A stretch of DNA of 36,554 nucleotides from Deltaproteobacteria bacterium (GTDB taxonomy: Bacteria > Desulfobacterota > Desulfuromonadia > Desulfuromonadales > BM103), in contig JAGXHL010000031.1 of the NCBI GenBank assembly GCA_024636215.1, positions 1 to 36,554 of the forward strand, in the 5' to 3' direction. A model generated the notes under the pieces. It ran no database searches. It saw nothing but the letters and a program-made list of their open reading frames with translations, and was not told where the DNA came from. Numbering within the stretch: the first letter of the stretch is position 1; every line of letters starts with the position of its first letter. Below, one piece after another: positions 15,015 through 22,713 of this stretch. The position numbers and the translations under genes were made by a program.

Positions 15015-15893
15015 CTACTCGTCAAAAAGCTCCCGTTGTCGACCGGGATCCCGGTTCTCAGGAAAATGCGTGGAAGAGACCTGACCATCCCAACCAGAGA
15101 TTTTTTTTAACAGCGGGTTGAAATCGAACTTGTCACGCAGCAGAATCTGTATGGCAGAGGCACCATCATGGAGATCGGATGCAATACCACTATATGCGTT
15201 AATTTTAAGGAGATCATACGCACGCGTCTGGACCTGGGGTCCGTAGTAACCCGTGAAGCTGCCGAGATTTGCCTGGAACAGGCAAGTTTCGGGGAGCGAA
15301 TAGGAGGGGTTAGCTTCAAAAGGTTGTGGTGCGTGGCGCGTGGCGCGTGGCGCGAACAATCTTTTAAAAAAGGCTATTGGAGCGGCAAAACTTTCGAAAC
15401 CAGAAGGATCCTGTTCTTCTGCTTTTTCACGCCACGCGCCACGCGCCACCCGCTGCGAAAGCATTTCATAAAAAAATTGAGTCCTCTCAGGATGAGCAAT
15501 CAGTGGAACAAAGCCCTTCTCAACAATCAACTCAAGCCCTTGCAAAACATATTCAGAATGAGCCTGGGGAGGAGCCTCACAGAGGACAAGCCTGGTTTCA
15601 CCAAGTGGTAACAAGTTGTCTGCATGTTCGCTGAAATATTCATCGAGCATGTATTCCATACCCGGCCAGAGTTCGAGATGAATGTCAGCATTGTCGAGAT
15701 CGGCCTGCAACATCAAGGTCGCTTCGCAAACTTTCTGTGGAGTAAGATCGTAGTAGCCTTTGATGCAGTGGGGTGTGCAGCAGACTGTTTTATAACCGAA
15801 GTCTGATAAGGCTCTTGCCATGGCGATGGAATCGTCGATTGATACGGCGCCGTCGTCGATGGCTGGGAGTATGTGGCAGTGGAAATCTATCAT
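15015..15893 (-). CDS. PHP-type protein tyrosine phosphatase (CpsB/YwqE family) carrying an insertion
   Basis: A 292-residue metal-dependent phosphatase that normally dephosphorylates the tyrosine cluster of a BY-kinase. Motifs: DFHCHILPAIDDG (metal His), CTPH near 40, IAHPER near 136 and ASDLHD near 240. The distance between IAHPER and LFQANLGSF is roughly twice that of relatives. The extra stretch (about 46 residues, with VARGAWREK at one end and APRATRHAP at the other) is encoded by the repeat element at 15326-15452, whose length keeps the frame. So the gene is either a working enzyme with a surface insertion or a damaged one. It sits next to two BY-kinases. Confidence 0.85.
   Translation of the reverse strand: MIDFHCHILPAIDDGAVSIDDSIAMARALSDFGYKTVCCTPHCIKGYYDLTPQKVCEATLMLQADLDNADIHLELWPGMEYMLDEYFSEHADNLLPLGETRLVLCEAPPQAHSEYVLQGLELIVEKGFVPLIAHPERTQFFYEMLSQRVARGAWREKAEEQDPSGFESFAAPIAFFKRLFAPRATRHAPQPFEANPSYSLPETCLFQANLGSFTGYYGPQVQTRAYDLLKINAYSGIASDLHDGASAIQILLRDKFDFNPLLKKISGWDGQVSSTHFPENRDPGRQRELFDE
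15326..15452. repeat. Heptamer-bounded element inserted in frame in the phosphatase gene
   Basis: On the plus strand the left arm is GTGGTGC followed by three GTGGCGC units (15326-15353). The right arm is the inverted form, GCGCCAC-type units (15428-15452). The arms pair for at least 19-20 bp across a 74-nt unique centre. The arm words equal those of the element at 30069-30306. Read on the coding strand the element is open, so it adds amino acids instead of ending the gene. Confidence 0.85.
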
Positions 15894-15899
15894 TCGTCC

Positions 15900-15983
15900 G
15901 TGGCTCGTGGCCCGTGGCCCGTGGCGCGTGGCCCGTGGCCCGTGGCCCGTGGTCCGTGGTCCGTGGTCCGTGGTTCGTGGTCA
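15900..15983. repeat. Twelve-unit GTGGNNC array beside four-helix-bundle gene 1
   Basis: Twelve perfectly phased 7-mers: GTGGCTC, GTGGCCC twice, GTGGCGC, GTGGCCC three times, GTGGTCC three times, GTGGTTC, GTGGTCA. The last three bases are the stop codon (TGA on the minus strand) of the four-helix-bundle gene. The other end lies 6 nt from the phosphatase ATG and takes the place of its ribosome site. Positions 5-6 vary while GTGG is fixed. Confidence 0.95.
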
Positions 15984-16343
15984 ATCTGTGTTTTCTTCAA
16001 GGAAGGTTCTCTTCTTGCGAATTAAACTCCCCAGTTGGTTTGATATAAGCTGTGTTTCATCAATCCAACCTTTACCGACTGACTTCTCTATGTAACCAAT
16101 GTCTACACCGATGTAAATCTGGGTACGCAGTTCACTACAAGAGCCCTTTGCTATATTCAAAAATCTAATTGCTTCTTTGACCGACCCACGATCATGCCCT
16201 TCGGCAATATTGCTTGGAACGGATAAACCAGAACGAGTAACCTGGTCACGGAAGCCATAGTCCTTGATACTTCGAGAAGCTTTGTAAAGATTAGCACTTA
16301 ATCTTGCAGACCTCTTCCACACATCCAAATCTTCAAATCTCAT
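15981..16343 (-). CDS. Four-helix-bundle protein, S23 / 23S-rRNA-IVS type
   Basis: A 120-residue, mostly helical protein. Family signatures are FEDLDVWKRSARL at the start, GFRDQVTRSGLSVPSNIAEGHDRGS in the middle, and IAKGSCSELRTQIYIGVDIGYI. Proteins of this family are encoded inside intervening sequences of 23S rRNA in some bacteria and are structurally related to the Avd accessory protein of diversity-generating retroelements; no reverse transcriptase is near here. The ATG at 16343 is preceded by GGAGGGGAAA; the same leader TATGGAGGGG precedes the second copy at 31738. It is bracketed by heptamer arrays and its stop codon is inside one of them. Biochemical role unknown. Confidence 0.9.
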   Translation of the reverse strand: MRFEDLDVWKRSARLSANLYKASRSIKDYGFRDQVTRSGLSVPSNIAEGHDRGSVKEAIRFLNIAKGSCSELRTQIYIGVDIGYIEKSVGKGWIDETQLISNQLGSLIRKKRTFLEENTD

Positions 16344-16383
16344 TTTCCCCTCCATATAATCATTACACTTAATAGATTGGAAC

Positions 16384-16470
16384 GTGGCACGTGGTTCGCG
16401 GTACGCGGTTAATCTCCATGGGCACAAACCACGAACCACGAACCACAAACCTCGAGCCACGAACCAATAG
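16384..16470. repeat. Inverted heptamer array upstream of four-helix-bundle gene 1
   Basis: Two parts. 16384-16411 has four GTGG/GCGG units (GTGGCAC, GTGGTTC, GCGGTAC, GCGGTTA). 16422-16470 has seven units of the opposite orientation (GCACAAA, CCACGAA twice, CCACAAA, CCTCGAG, CCACGAA, CCAATAG). They can fold on each other, and the second part is inverted relative to the 15900-15983 array (GTGGTTCGTGG against CCACGAACCAC). It ends 9 nt before the stop codon of the kinase gene. Confidence 0.85.
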
Positions 16471-16479
16471 CCTTACAGG

Positions 16480-18813
16480 CTAGCCATTAACAAAATTCCA
16501 GAGCTTCGAAATAGCCCTCATAATCCAGGAAGGTTTCGGACCATCGGTCGTGCGACGATAATAACCATCATTGTATTTACTGTTGTAGTAGCTGTAACCA
16601 CCGTAGAACTTTGACCCTTTGCCGGATTTATCGTTAAGAACCACACCGGCGATGATAGCTTTATGATTATTCAGGAGTTTGATCGTTTGCCTGGCGACGC
16701 GTTCAGGTACGCGACACGGCTCAAGGATCAAGACATTGAGATCAGTCCAGGGCGAAAGAATCAAGGCATCAGCGACGGGTAAGATAGGAGGCACATCGAG
16801 GAAGATATAGTCATATTTCCGGCGGGCATCCTCAAGAAAATCCTGCATCGTCCTGGAGTTGAGCAACTGGGTCGGGTTGGGAGGGAGAGTCCCGGCCGGG
16901 ATGAAATCGAGGTTCAGGTTTTCTATATGACGCAGAGCACCCTCGTCACTGCCTATTAACAGATCCGAGAGCCCAGGAGTTTCTTTCTGGTTGAGGGCTT
17001 TGGAAAGGGACGGACGACGCAAGTCGCACCCAACCAGCAGGGTCCTCGCGCCTGTCTGTGCAATGGTGGCGGCAAGATTTACAGCTACAGTCGATTTCCC
17101 TTCATCAGCCAGGCAACTGGTGAGCATGATCATTTTGCGTTTCTGGCTGGTAACAATAAAATGCAGATTGGTGCGCAGTGCAAGAAAAGCCTCTGCAGAG
17201 AGAGAATGAGGTTCCAGATGAGTGACCAGTTGACCCTCTTCTTGGCTGACCGCCGTTTCGATTCGAGGTATGGAGCCAATCACTTCAAGATTCAGTTTCT
17301 CCTGAACATCTTCTTCATCTTTAATGGTTTGATCGAGATAATCGAGAAGGAACGTGAGTCCAACCCCGAGGAGAAATCCCAACAGAAGGCCCATGCCGAG
17401 GTTTTTCTTTTTGTTCGGCTTTATCGGTGAGAGAGGCAGTTGGGCCTGGTTAATAATTTCCACGTTGCTGGTAATCGATGCCTGGGCAATCCGCTCTTCC
17501 TGTTGACGTTGCAACAGGTAGCTGTACAGTTCAGCGTTGACCTGACTTGAGCGACTTAACCTGGCCAGTTCAAGCTCCTCCTCAGGAACATTTTCCAAAC
17601 GTTTGGCATTGTCTGCCAACTCCTGATTAATAGCAGCAATCTCCAAATCAAGATTCTGCATGCCCAGACGGGCTGCGGCCATGACCTCCTGGCGTAACAG
17701 GTTGATCTTGTCGTTGACATCCACGACATCAGGATGTGAAGAGGTATAAGTCCGTAATAATTCGTTCCGAATTGTGCGCAGTTCCAAAAGACGGCTCAGC
17801 AGTTCTGTCACCCCCGGCAAAATCTCAACGACTGAAGACTCATAGGCGCTGTAACTCGGGTTCGCTAAAAAATCCTTGATGCGTTGTTTCTGAAGCAACA
17901 AGTCGGCACGTTGCTTCTCCAGAGCCACTGCGGCATCGACCATGCTGGAGCCTTCGGGGCTGAGCCTTTGCAGGCCAGTCTGGATTCTGAATTTCTGCAG
18001 ATTCTGTTCTGAGATGTTCAGTTGACGACCAAGAGAAAGCAGTTGCTGATCGATCAGTTTGAGAATCGTTTCGGCCTCTTTAAGCTGGTTCTCCCGGGAC
18101 TGTTCCTGATAAGCACGGGCAATCGCATTGGCCACATCCCGGGCTTGTTTGGGGTCGGCGCGTTCTACCGACAGGCGAAGCATGGACAACTGATCACCCA
18201 CCGGGGCCGCACTGACGCCCTGGCTGATGATGGCGGTCGCCTCATCGATACTCAAACGCATCAAAGGATAAGTCCCGCCAGAAGGCACCTCGTGGAATTC
18301 AATCAGTCCGTTGATATCGCCTTCAGAAAAAGGGATGCCGCTCTGGCCTGAAGCAAGAACGCGACCGGAAGGATCCAACAGTTTGAATTTTTTGTCATGA
18401 GCAACCTGCAACGAAAGTGCAGCGATCTCTGGCGGCACAGTCAAGCGGCGGATATGTACATCTTCCGGAGTCTGCTCTGCAGCAAAACCCCATTCCAACT
18501 GCAGCAGTTTGACTGCGCGTTCTGCGACCAGGTTTGACTGCAGCAGATAAACCTCTGAATCGACGCTGAAATAACGTTCTTTCCTTTTCTCGAGGACTTC
18601 CTGTGAGGTGTCGGGCTTCAGGCTGACCCGCAAAACTGCGCTCGATTCATAAACCGGAACTTCGAGAAAGGTCTTGATGGCAACAGTGCAAAAAACCAGG
18701 ATGAAGACCAACAGCGCTATTTTCCAGCGTCGCCTTACCACATTCAGATAGTCAAGCAGATGAATTTCTTTCTCAGCTTGCATTTGCAGATTATTAGGGC
18801 TCTGATCAGACAT
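16480..18813 (-). CDS. Wzz / BY-kinase polysaccharide co-polymerase 1
   Basis: A 777-residue inner-membrane protein that couples chain-length control to bacterial tyrosine kinase activity. An N-terminal helix at about 33-52 and a second at about 465-485 enclose a periplasmic Wzz domain with long coiled coils (about 230-440). The cytoplasmic kinase has Walker A LADEGKST (about 570), Walker A' LLVGCDLRRPS (about 595) and Walker B IFLDVPP (about 668). The C-terminal tyrosine cluster YGGYSYYNSKYNDGYY (about 738-753) is the autophosphorylation site and the likely substrate of the phosphatase at 15015. This fused, single-chain arrangement is the proteobacterial type. Confidence 0.92.
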   Translation of the reverse strand: MSDQSPNNLQMQAEKEIHLLDYLNVVRRRWKIALLVFILVFCTVAIKTFLEVPVYESSAVLRVSLKPDTSQEVLEKRKERYFSVDSEVYLLQSNLVAERAVKLLQLEWGFAAEQTPEDVHIRRLTVPPEIAALSLQVAHDKKFKLLDPSGRVLASGQSGIPFSEGDINGLIEFHEVPSGGTYPLMRLSIDEATAIISQGVSAAPVGDQLSMLRLSVERADPKQARDVANAIARAYQEQSRENQLKEAETILKLIDQQLLSLGRQLNISEQNLQKFRIQTGLQRLSPEGSSMVDAAVALEKQRADLLLQKQRIKDFLANPSYSAYESSVVEILPGVTELLSRLLELRTIRNELLRTYTSSHPDVVDVNDKINLLRQEVMAAARLGMQNLDLEIAAINQELADNAKRLENVPEEELELARLSRSSQVNAELYSYLLQRQQEERIAQASITSNVEIINQAQLPLSPIKPNKKKNLGMGLLLGFLLGVGLTFLLDYLDQTIKDEEDVQEKLNLEVIGSIPRIETAVSQEEGQLVTHLEPHSLSAEAFLALRTNLHFIVTSQKRKMIMLTSCLADEGKSTVAVNLAATIAQTGARTLLVGCDLRRPSLSKALNQKETPGLSDLLIGSDEGALRHIENLNLDFIPAGTLPPNPTQLLNSRTMQDFLEDARRKYDYIFLDVPPILPVADALILSPWTDLNVLILEPCRVPERVARQTIKLLNNHKAIIAGVVLNDKSGKGSKFYGGYSYYNSKYNDGYYRRTTDGPKPSWIMRAISKLWNFVNG

Positions 18814-18954
18814 TTAAGGTATCGTTACTCTTTCATGAGGTAAAAAACAAAAAAACTGTCTGAAAATTAAGTCATTGCCGATCAATATAACAAAGGGAGG
18901 TTAGCTTTACCAGATGTCTCTGTGGCGGGTCCAAGGACCAGAACTCATGGTTCA

Positions 18955-18982
18955 CTCCCTTCTCCCTTCTCCCTTCTCCCAG
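18955..18982. repeat. CTCCCTT heptamer array
   Basis: Three CTCCCTT units and one CTCCCAG in perfect phase. It lies 3 nt past the stop codon of the second BY-kinase gene, in the gap before the first kinase gene. No inverted partner is clear nearby. Confidence 0.75.
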
Positions 18983-18985
18983 CCG

Positions 18986-21283
18986 TCAACTGTTCAACTT
19001 CCCCCAGACTTTCTTAAGGAGGCTCTCCAGGGTACCTTCCCGAAGCTCATCCAGACTTTCTCCATAATAACCGGCAAAATTACGATTTCCGTAGTAACTG
19101 TACGAGCCATAATATTTAAAGCCCTGCCCGCTTTTGTCATTAACGACAACCCCTGAGATCCTGGCGCCGACGTCCTGTAACGATTTGACCATCTGCAGGG
19201 CTGCCTTTGCCGGCACCCGGCAAGGCTCCAGCACCACGAGGTTAACATCTGCGAGCGGCGCCAGAATTTCGGCATCGGTCACCGGCAGAACCGGTGGAGC
19301 ATCGATCACAACATAGTCGTACAGGTCTCTAGACATGGCGAGGAACTGACGCATACGTTCTGACTCAAGGATCTCCGATGGGTTTTCAGGGATGACCCCG
19401 GCAGGCAGAAAATCAAGCCGCGGATTATGCATTTTTCTGACGGAGCTTGGTTGCTGGTCACGCAGCAATTCAACAAGCCCGGGTTCATTTTCTTCATGGA
19501 AAACTTTGTGAAGAGAAGGCCTGCGCAGATCACAGCCTATCAACAGGACCTTGGCGCCGGTCATGCTGAGGACCACAGACAGATTGGCAGAAACCGTTGA
19601 TTTGCCTTCACCCGGTAAGGTGCTGGTGACCATAATAATCTTGTGACGCTGCTTATCCGTCGCATAATGCAGCCGGGTGCGAAGAGCCCGGAATGCCTCA
19701 ACGACGGGCGCCTTGGGTGACAAGACGGCAACCGGCAGTTGCGAGCCTTCTTTGCCGGCAGGGATCATCGGGATGACACCATAGATTGGCAGGTTTAATA
19801 TGCTGCGGATATCTGCAACGGTTTTGAAGGTAGGATCCACAGCACTGAGAATAAACGCACTGCAGACGCCAAGAATAAGTCCCAATAGCCCGCCCAGGGC
19901 ATAGTTCTTGAGCTTGTCCGGTTTGATCGGCGACATGGGAGTAAGTGCCGGATCAATGACTCTAACGGCGTTAGCAGCGTTTCTTTCTGCCTGACGAATG
20001 TCTCGCTGCTTTTCCTCGAGAAAACTCACCAATTCTGCCTGCGACTGACGATCGCGAATACGTTGCGTCAATTCGGCTTCGGGAGCTTTAGTCAACTGCC
20101 TGTCAAAATCGGCGATCTGTTTAACCAGCCTTTGCTTTTCCTGCCCAAGTTCGCGATCTTTAGCTGCATAGAGTGACAACAGTTCGCGTTGTGCCGTCCG
20201 GATCTCCTCAATGACTTCCTCGACTTTTGGGTGGGCTTCGGTGAAGTCGACTAATAAAGTCTGTTTGCGAGACTCGAGGGTAGCGAGCCGTGACTCAGCA
20301 GCAGATAAACGCGGGCCCCATTCCAGACGGGGAGCAAAGAATGTTGTCTGGTTGCTGATAGCCGCCTGCAGCCGCTCAGTGGCCAGACGAAGTTGGCCGA
20401 GCTGCCACTCAAGGCCTGTTTTCTCCTGTTCCAGTCTGGTTGCTTTGCCAATCAGCACTTCACCCTGCATGGTCAATCCGGATAAACCTTTCTGCTTTTT
20501 ATAGTCATGCAAAGCGATCTCGGCGACCTCAAGATTCTGCTTTGCTTCAGCCAGCTGACTGTCGATACGCTCGACGTCTTGAGTGCTGTCCTGAACAAGA
20601 CCGGCTTGATAGATGTCGATCAATTGATTGATGGCAGCACTGAGAAGCTTCGGGTTTTCGCCATGCATAACAAACCTTAAAACATGACTGTTACCTTCCA
20701 GTACAACGACTTCGAAATTGGCCAGAAACCTCTCGATATAAGGCTCGACGGGCTGGCGTACCAGGGTGATTGACTCACCGCTCTGTCCGTTTTGAATATG
20801 CAGTAACAAACGGATCACGTCGGTTTCCAGCAATTTGCCGCTGGTGCCCTTACCCAAAAAACCACCGGAAGAGTCCGAGATCGTAAACTCAGTGGGGCCC
20901 GTCAGAAAGATTTGTGCTCCCGGCAGCAAGGGCGAGGCAACAAATTGTTCGATGATCACTTCAAGTTGAGGGGTTGAGACTCTGGCCTGCCAGGCAAGGT
21001 TCAGTCGCTGCACGACTTTCTTTGCCATGGCCCTGGATTTGAGGTGAGCGATGGCATCTGCTGTTGAGAAGCTCTTGTCAGCCGCTGCAACGGGAGGATT
21101 CAATTCGATGGTTGCGGTCGCCTGGTAAATTGGCTTTTGCAGATGCGTGTAAAAAATTGTTGCAGAGAAAATCAGGGTAAAGACCAAAAGGACAATTTTC
21201 CAACGACGTCGGACGGAAACAAGAAGATTAAGCGGTCCTGACATTTTTGAAGAGACAGAGGTCGTACCGGAATTATTCAGCAT
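18986..21283 (-). CDS. Wzz / BY-kinase polysaccharide co-polymerase 2
   Basis: A 765-residue homologue of the gene downstream with the same layout: N-terminal membrane helix at about 25-47, periplasmic Wzz domain with coiled coil, second helix near 460-480, and a cytoplasmic BY-kinase. Visible motifs are Walker A LPGEGKST (about 556), LLIGCDLRRPS (about 583), VVIDAPP (about 658) and a C-terminal tyrosine cluster KYYGSYSYYGNRNFAGYYGE near 720-740. Having two such kinases in tandem is unusual and suggests duplication with divergence or two different partners. The ATG at 21283 is the best start by alignment with the paralogue; longer in-frame starts at 21307 exist. Confidence 0.92.
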   Translation of the reverse strand: MLNNSGTTSVSSKMSGPLNLLVSVRRRWKIVLLVFTLIFSATIFYTHLQKPIYQATATIELNPPVAAADKSFSTADAIAHLKSRAMAKKVVQRLNLAWQARVSTPQLEVIIEQFVASPLLPGAQIFLTGPTEFTISDSSGGFLGKGTSGKLLETDVIRLLLHIQNGQSGESITLVRQPVEPYIERFLANFEVVVLEGNSHVLRFVMHGENPKLLSAAINQLIDIYQAGLVQDSTQDVERIDSQLAEAKQNLEVAEIALHDYKKQKGLSGLTMQGEVLIGKATRLEQEKTGLEWQLGQLRLATERLQAAISNQTTFFAPRLEWGPRLSAAESRLATLESRKQTLLVDFTEAHPKVEEVIEEIRTAQRELLSLYAAKDRELGQEKQRLVKQIADFDRQLTKAPEAELTQRIRDRQSQAELVSFLEEKQRDIRQAERNAANAVRVIDPALTPMSPIKPDKLKNYALGGLLGLILGVCSAFILSAVDPTFKTVADIRSILNLPIYGVIPMIPAGKEGSQLPVAVLSPKAPVVEAFRALRTRLHYATDKQRHKIIMVTSTLPGEGKSTVSANLSVVLSMTGAKVLLIGCDLRRPSLHKVFHEENEPGLVELLRDQQPSSVRKMHNPRLDFLPAGVIPENPSEILESERMRQFLAMSRDLYDYVVIDAPPVLPVTDAEILAPLADVNLVVLEPCRVPAKAALQMVKSLQDVGARISGVVVNDKSGQGFKYYGSYSYYGNRNFAGYYGESLDELREGTLESLLKKVWGKLNS

Positions 21284-21332
21284 GGTCTTTTCACACCACA
21301 GCAACAAAGCAAAAAAGCTAGCAGCCTGCTAG

Positions 21333-21370
21333 AAAAAAACAAACCCACCGGACCAAACCGGTCAGGTGGG
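21333..21370 (-). terminator. Intrinsic terminator within the export operon
   Basis: On the minus strand, stem CCCACC/GGTGGG with an inner ACCGG/CCGGT stem is followed by TTTGTTTTTTT. It lies between the export lipoprotein gene and the BY-kinase gene and may lower expression of the downstream kinases. A second small hairpin (CTAGCA/TGCTAG) is at 21318-21332. Confidence 0.75.
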
Positions 21371-21408
21371 CAGCACGACGACGCAATCTCAGTAAATAAC
21401 CGTAAGGT

Positions 21409-22482
21409 TCAATTATTCTCCAGATACTTAAGCTGCACGAAGGGCTGCATTGTGCCCGAAATAATCTGAAGAGTCGGCAGCAGTTCGTTAATGGCTTCGT
21501 TCCAATTACCCAGTTTGGTTTTCGGAATATAAACTATATCTCCATCCATCAAGGGCAGAGGCATAGCGTTGCCTTCCATCATACGTTTTAAATCAACCAC
21601 CATCAACTGGCCACGGGTCGGAGAAAACGAACGAATGATGCGAACATGTTCGGCATCGTAAGCTTGTTTTTGAGAACTAAATTGTCGGCCGATGTCTGCA
21701 ATACTGACGGCCTGCAGAAGGTTCAGACGGCCATTCACCAAAGGAACGGACCCAGGCTTGCCGACAGCACCGAAAACATAAACACGCTGGTCTTCATTGC
21801 CGGGAACGTAGATGGTATCACCCGGCCGGAGCTGAACGTTCTGGTGCAAATCGTTGTTATAGAGGAGATGATAGATATCGACCGGCAGCAAAGTTTCATC
21901 GCGCAGCAACCGCGCCCCTCGCAAGTTGGCCTTTTCTTGAAGACCTTTCCCCATGGAAATTCCGTGCAGCAAAGAGGTCGGTCGATCAAGAAAATACAGA
22001 CCAGGCTGATTGAACTGACCAAGCAGGTAAAGCGGCTGAGACTTGAATTCACGAATCTCAACGGTCACCATCGGCTTTTTGATGTACTTGACGAGTTTGT
22101 CCACCAGAAGGGCCTGGATTTCCTCGACGGTCAGGCCTGAGACTTCGATGGCACCTGCCAGGGGCAGGATGATCCTGCCACTGGAACTAATTCTAAAACC
22201 CTCTAAATTCCGAACTCGCTCGGAAGAGCCACCCCATGTCTCTATGAGGCCCGGCACATTAATAAGCAGAACATCTCCAGGGCCGACCCGATACTCGGTG
22301 ATCTCTTCCTCTTCAGGAATTTCCGGAAGATCAACCTGGACATCCTGCTGCTCCAGAATAGCGCTGGACCCGTCCTTGATTTCAAGCACAGTGCCGGTCT
22401 CATAGCGTTCATATCGAGCACAACCTTGAAAGGTTATGAAAAACAATATGCCCGCAACGATGGGCAACCCCTTTTTAAGCAT
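21409..22482 (-). CDS. Outer-membrane polysaccharide export lipoprotein (Wza family)
   Basis: A 357-residue secreted lipoprotein that forms the outer-membrane channel for capsule or exopolysaccharide. The signal peptide MLKKGLPIVAGILFF ends with the lipobox TFQGC (C21). A polysaccharide-export domain starts with YRVGPGDVLLINVPGLIE near 60-80. Soluble ligand-binding beta-grasp (SLBB) repeats follow, seen as YLLGQFNQPGLYFL and YVFGAVGKPGSVPL. It precedes the two BY-kinases. The ATG at 22482 has GAGG six nt upstream; longer in-frame starts would add a non-signal stretch. Confidence 0.92.
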   Translation of the reverse strand: MLKKGLPIVAGILFFITFQGCARYERYETGTVLEIKDGSSAILEQQDVQVDLPEIPEEEEITEYRVGPGDVLLINVPGLIETWGGSSERVRNLEGFRISSSGRIILPLAGAIEVSGLTVEEIQALLVDKLVKYIKKPMVTVEIREFKSQPLYLLGQFNQPGLYFLDRPTSLLHGISMGKGLQEKANLRGARLLRDETLLPVDIYHLLYNNDLHQNVQLRPGDTIYVPGNEDQRVYVFGAVGKPGSVPLVNGRLNLLQAVSIADIGRQFSSQKQAYDAEHVRIIRSFSPTRGQLMVVDLKRMMEGNAMPLPLMDGDIVYIPKTKLGNWNEAINELLPTLQIISGTMQPFVQLKYLENN

Positions 22483-22713
22483 GCAAAACCTCACAAACGA
22501 CATTTTAAGATCATTTTTAATGCAATACAGCAACCAGATATAGGAACTTTCAATTGTCTCAGCTACTTAACTATATTAGTTATACACAATTAAACCTTAT
22601 CAGGTCAAACAAAACCGATTCTATCATATTTGCATGCCTGCCATTCGACACAAGCCGCCCAAACAAATTATATTTGAGCCTGAATACTGCCTCCAGAATG
22701 CAGAATCCCCAGT

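Noticed and set aside
15981..16343. Diversity-generating retroelement (Avd-like protein)
   Set aside because: No reverse transcriptase, no template/variable repeat pair and no adenine-biased variation are seen nearby.
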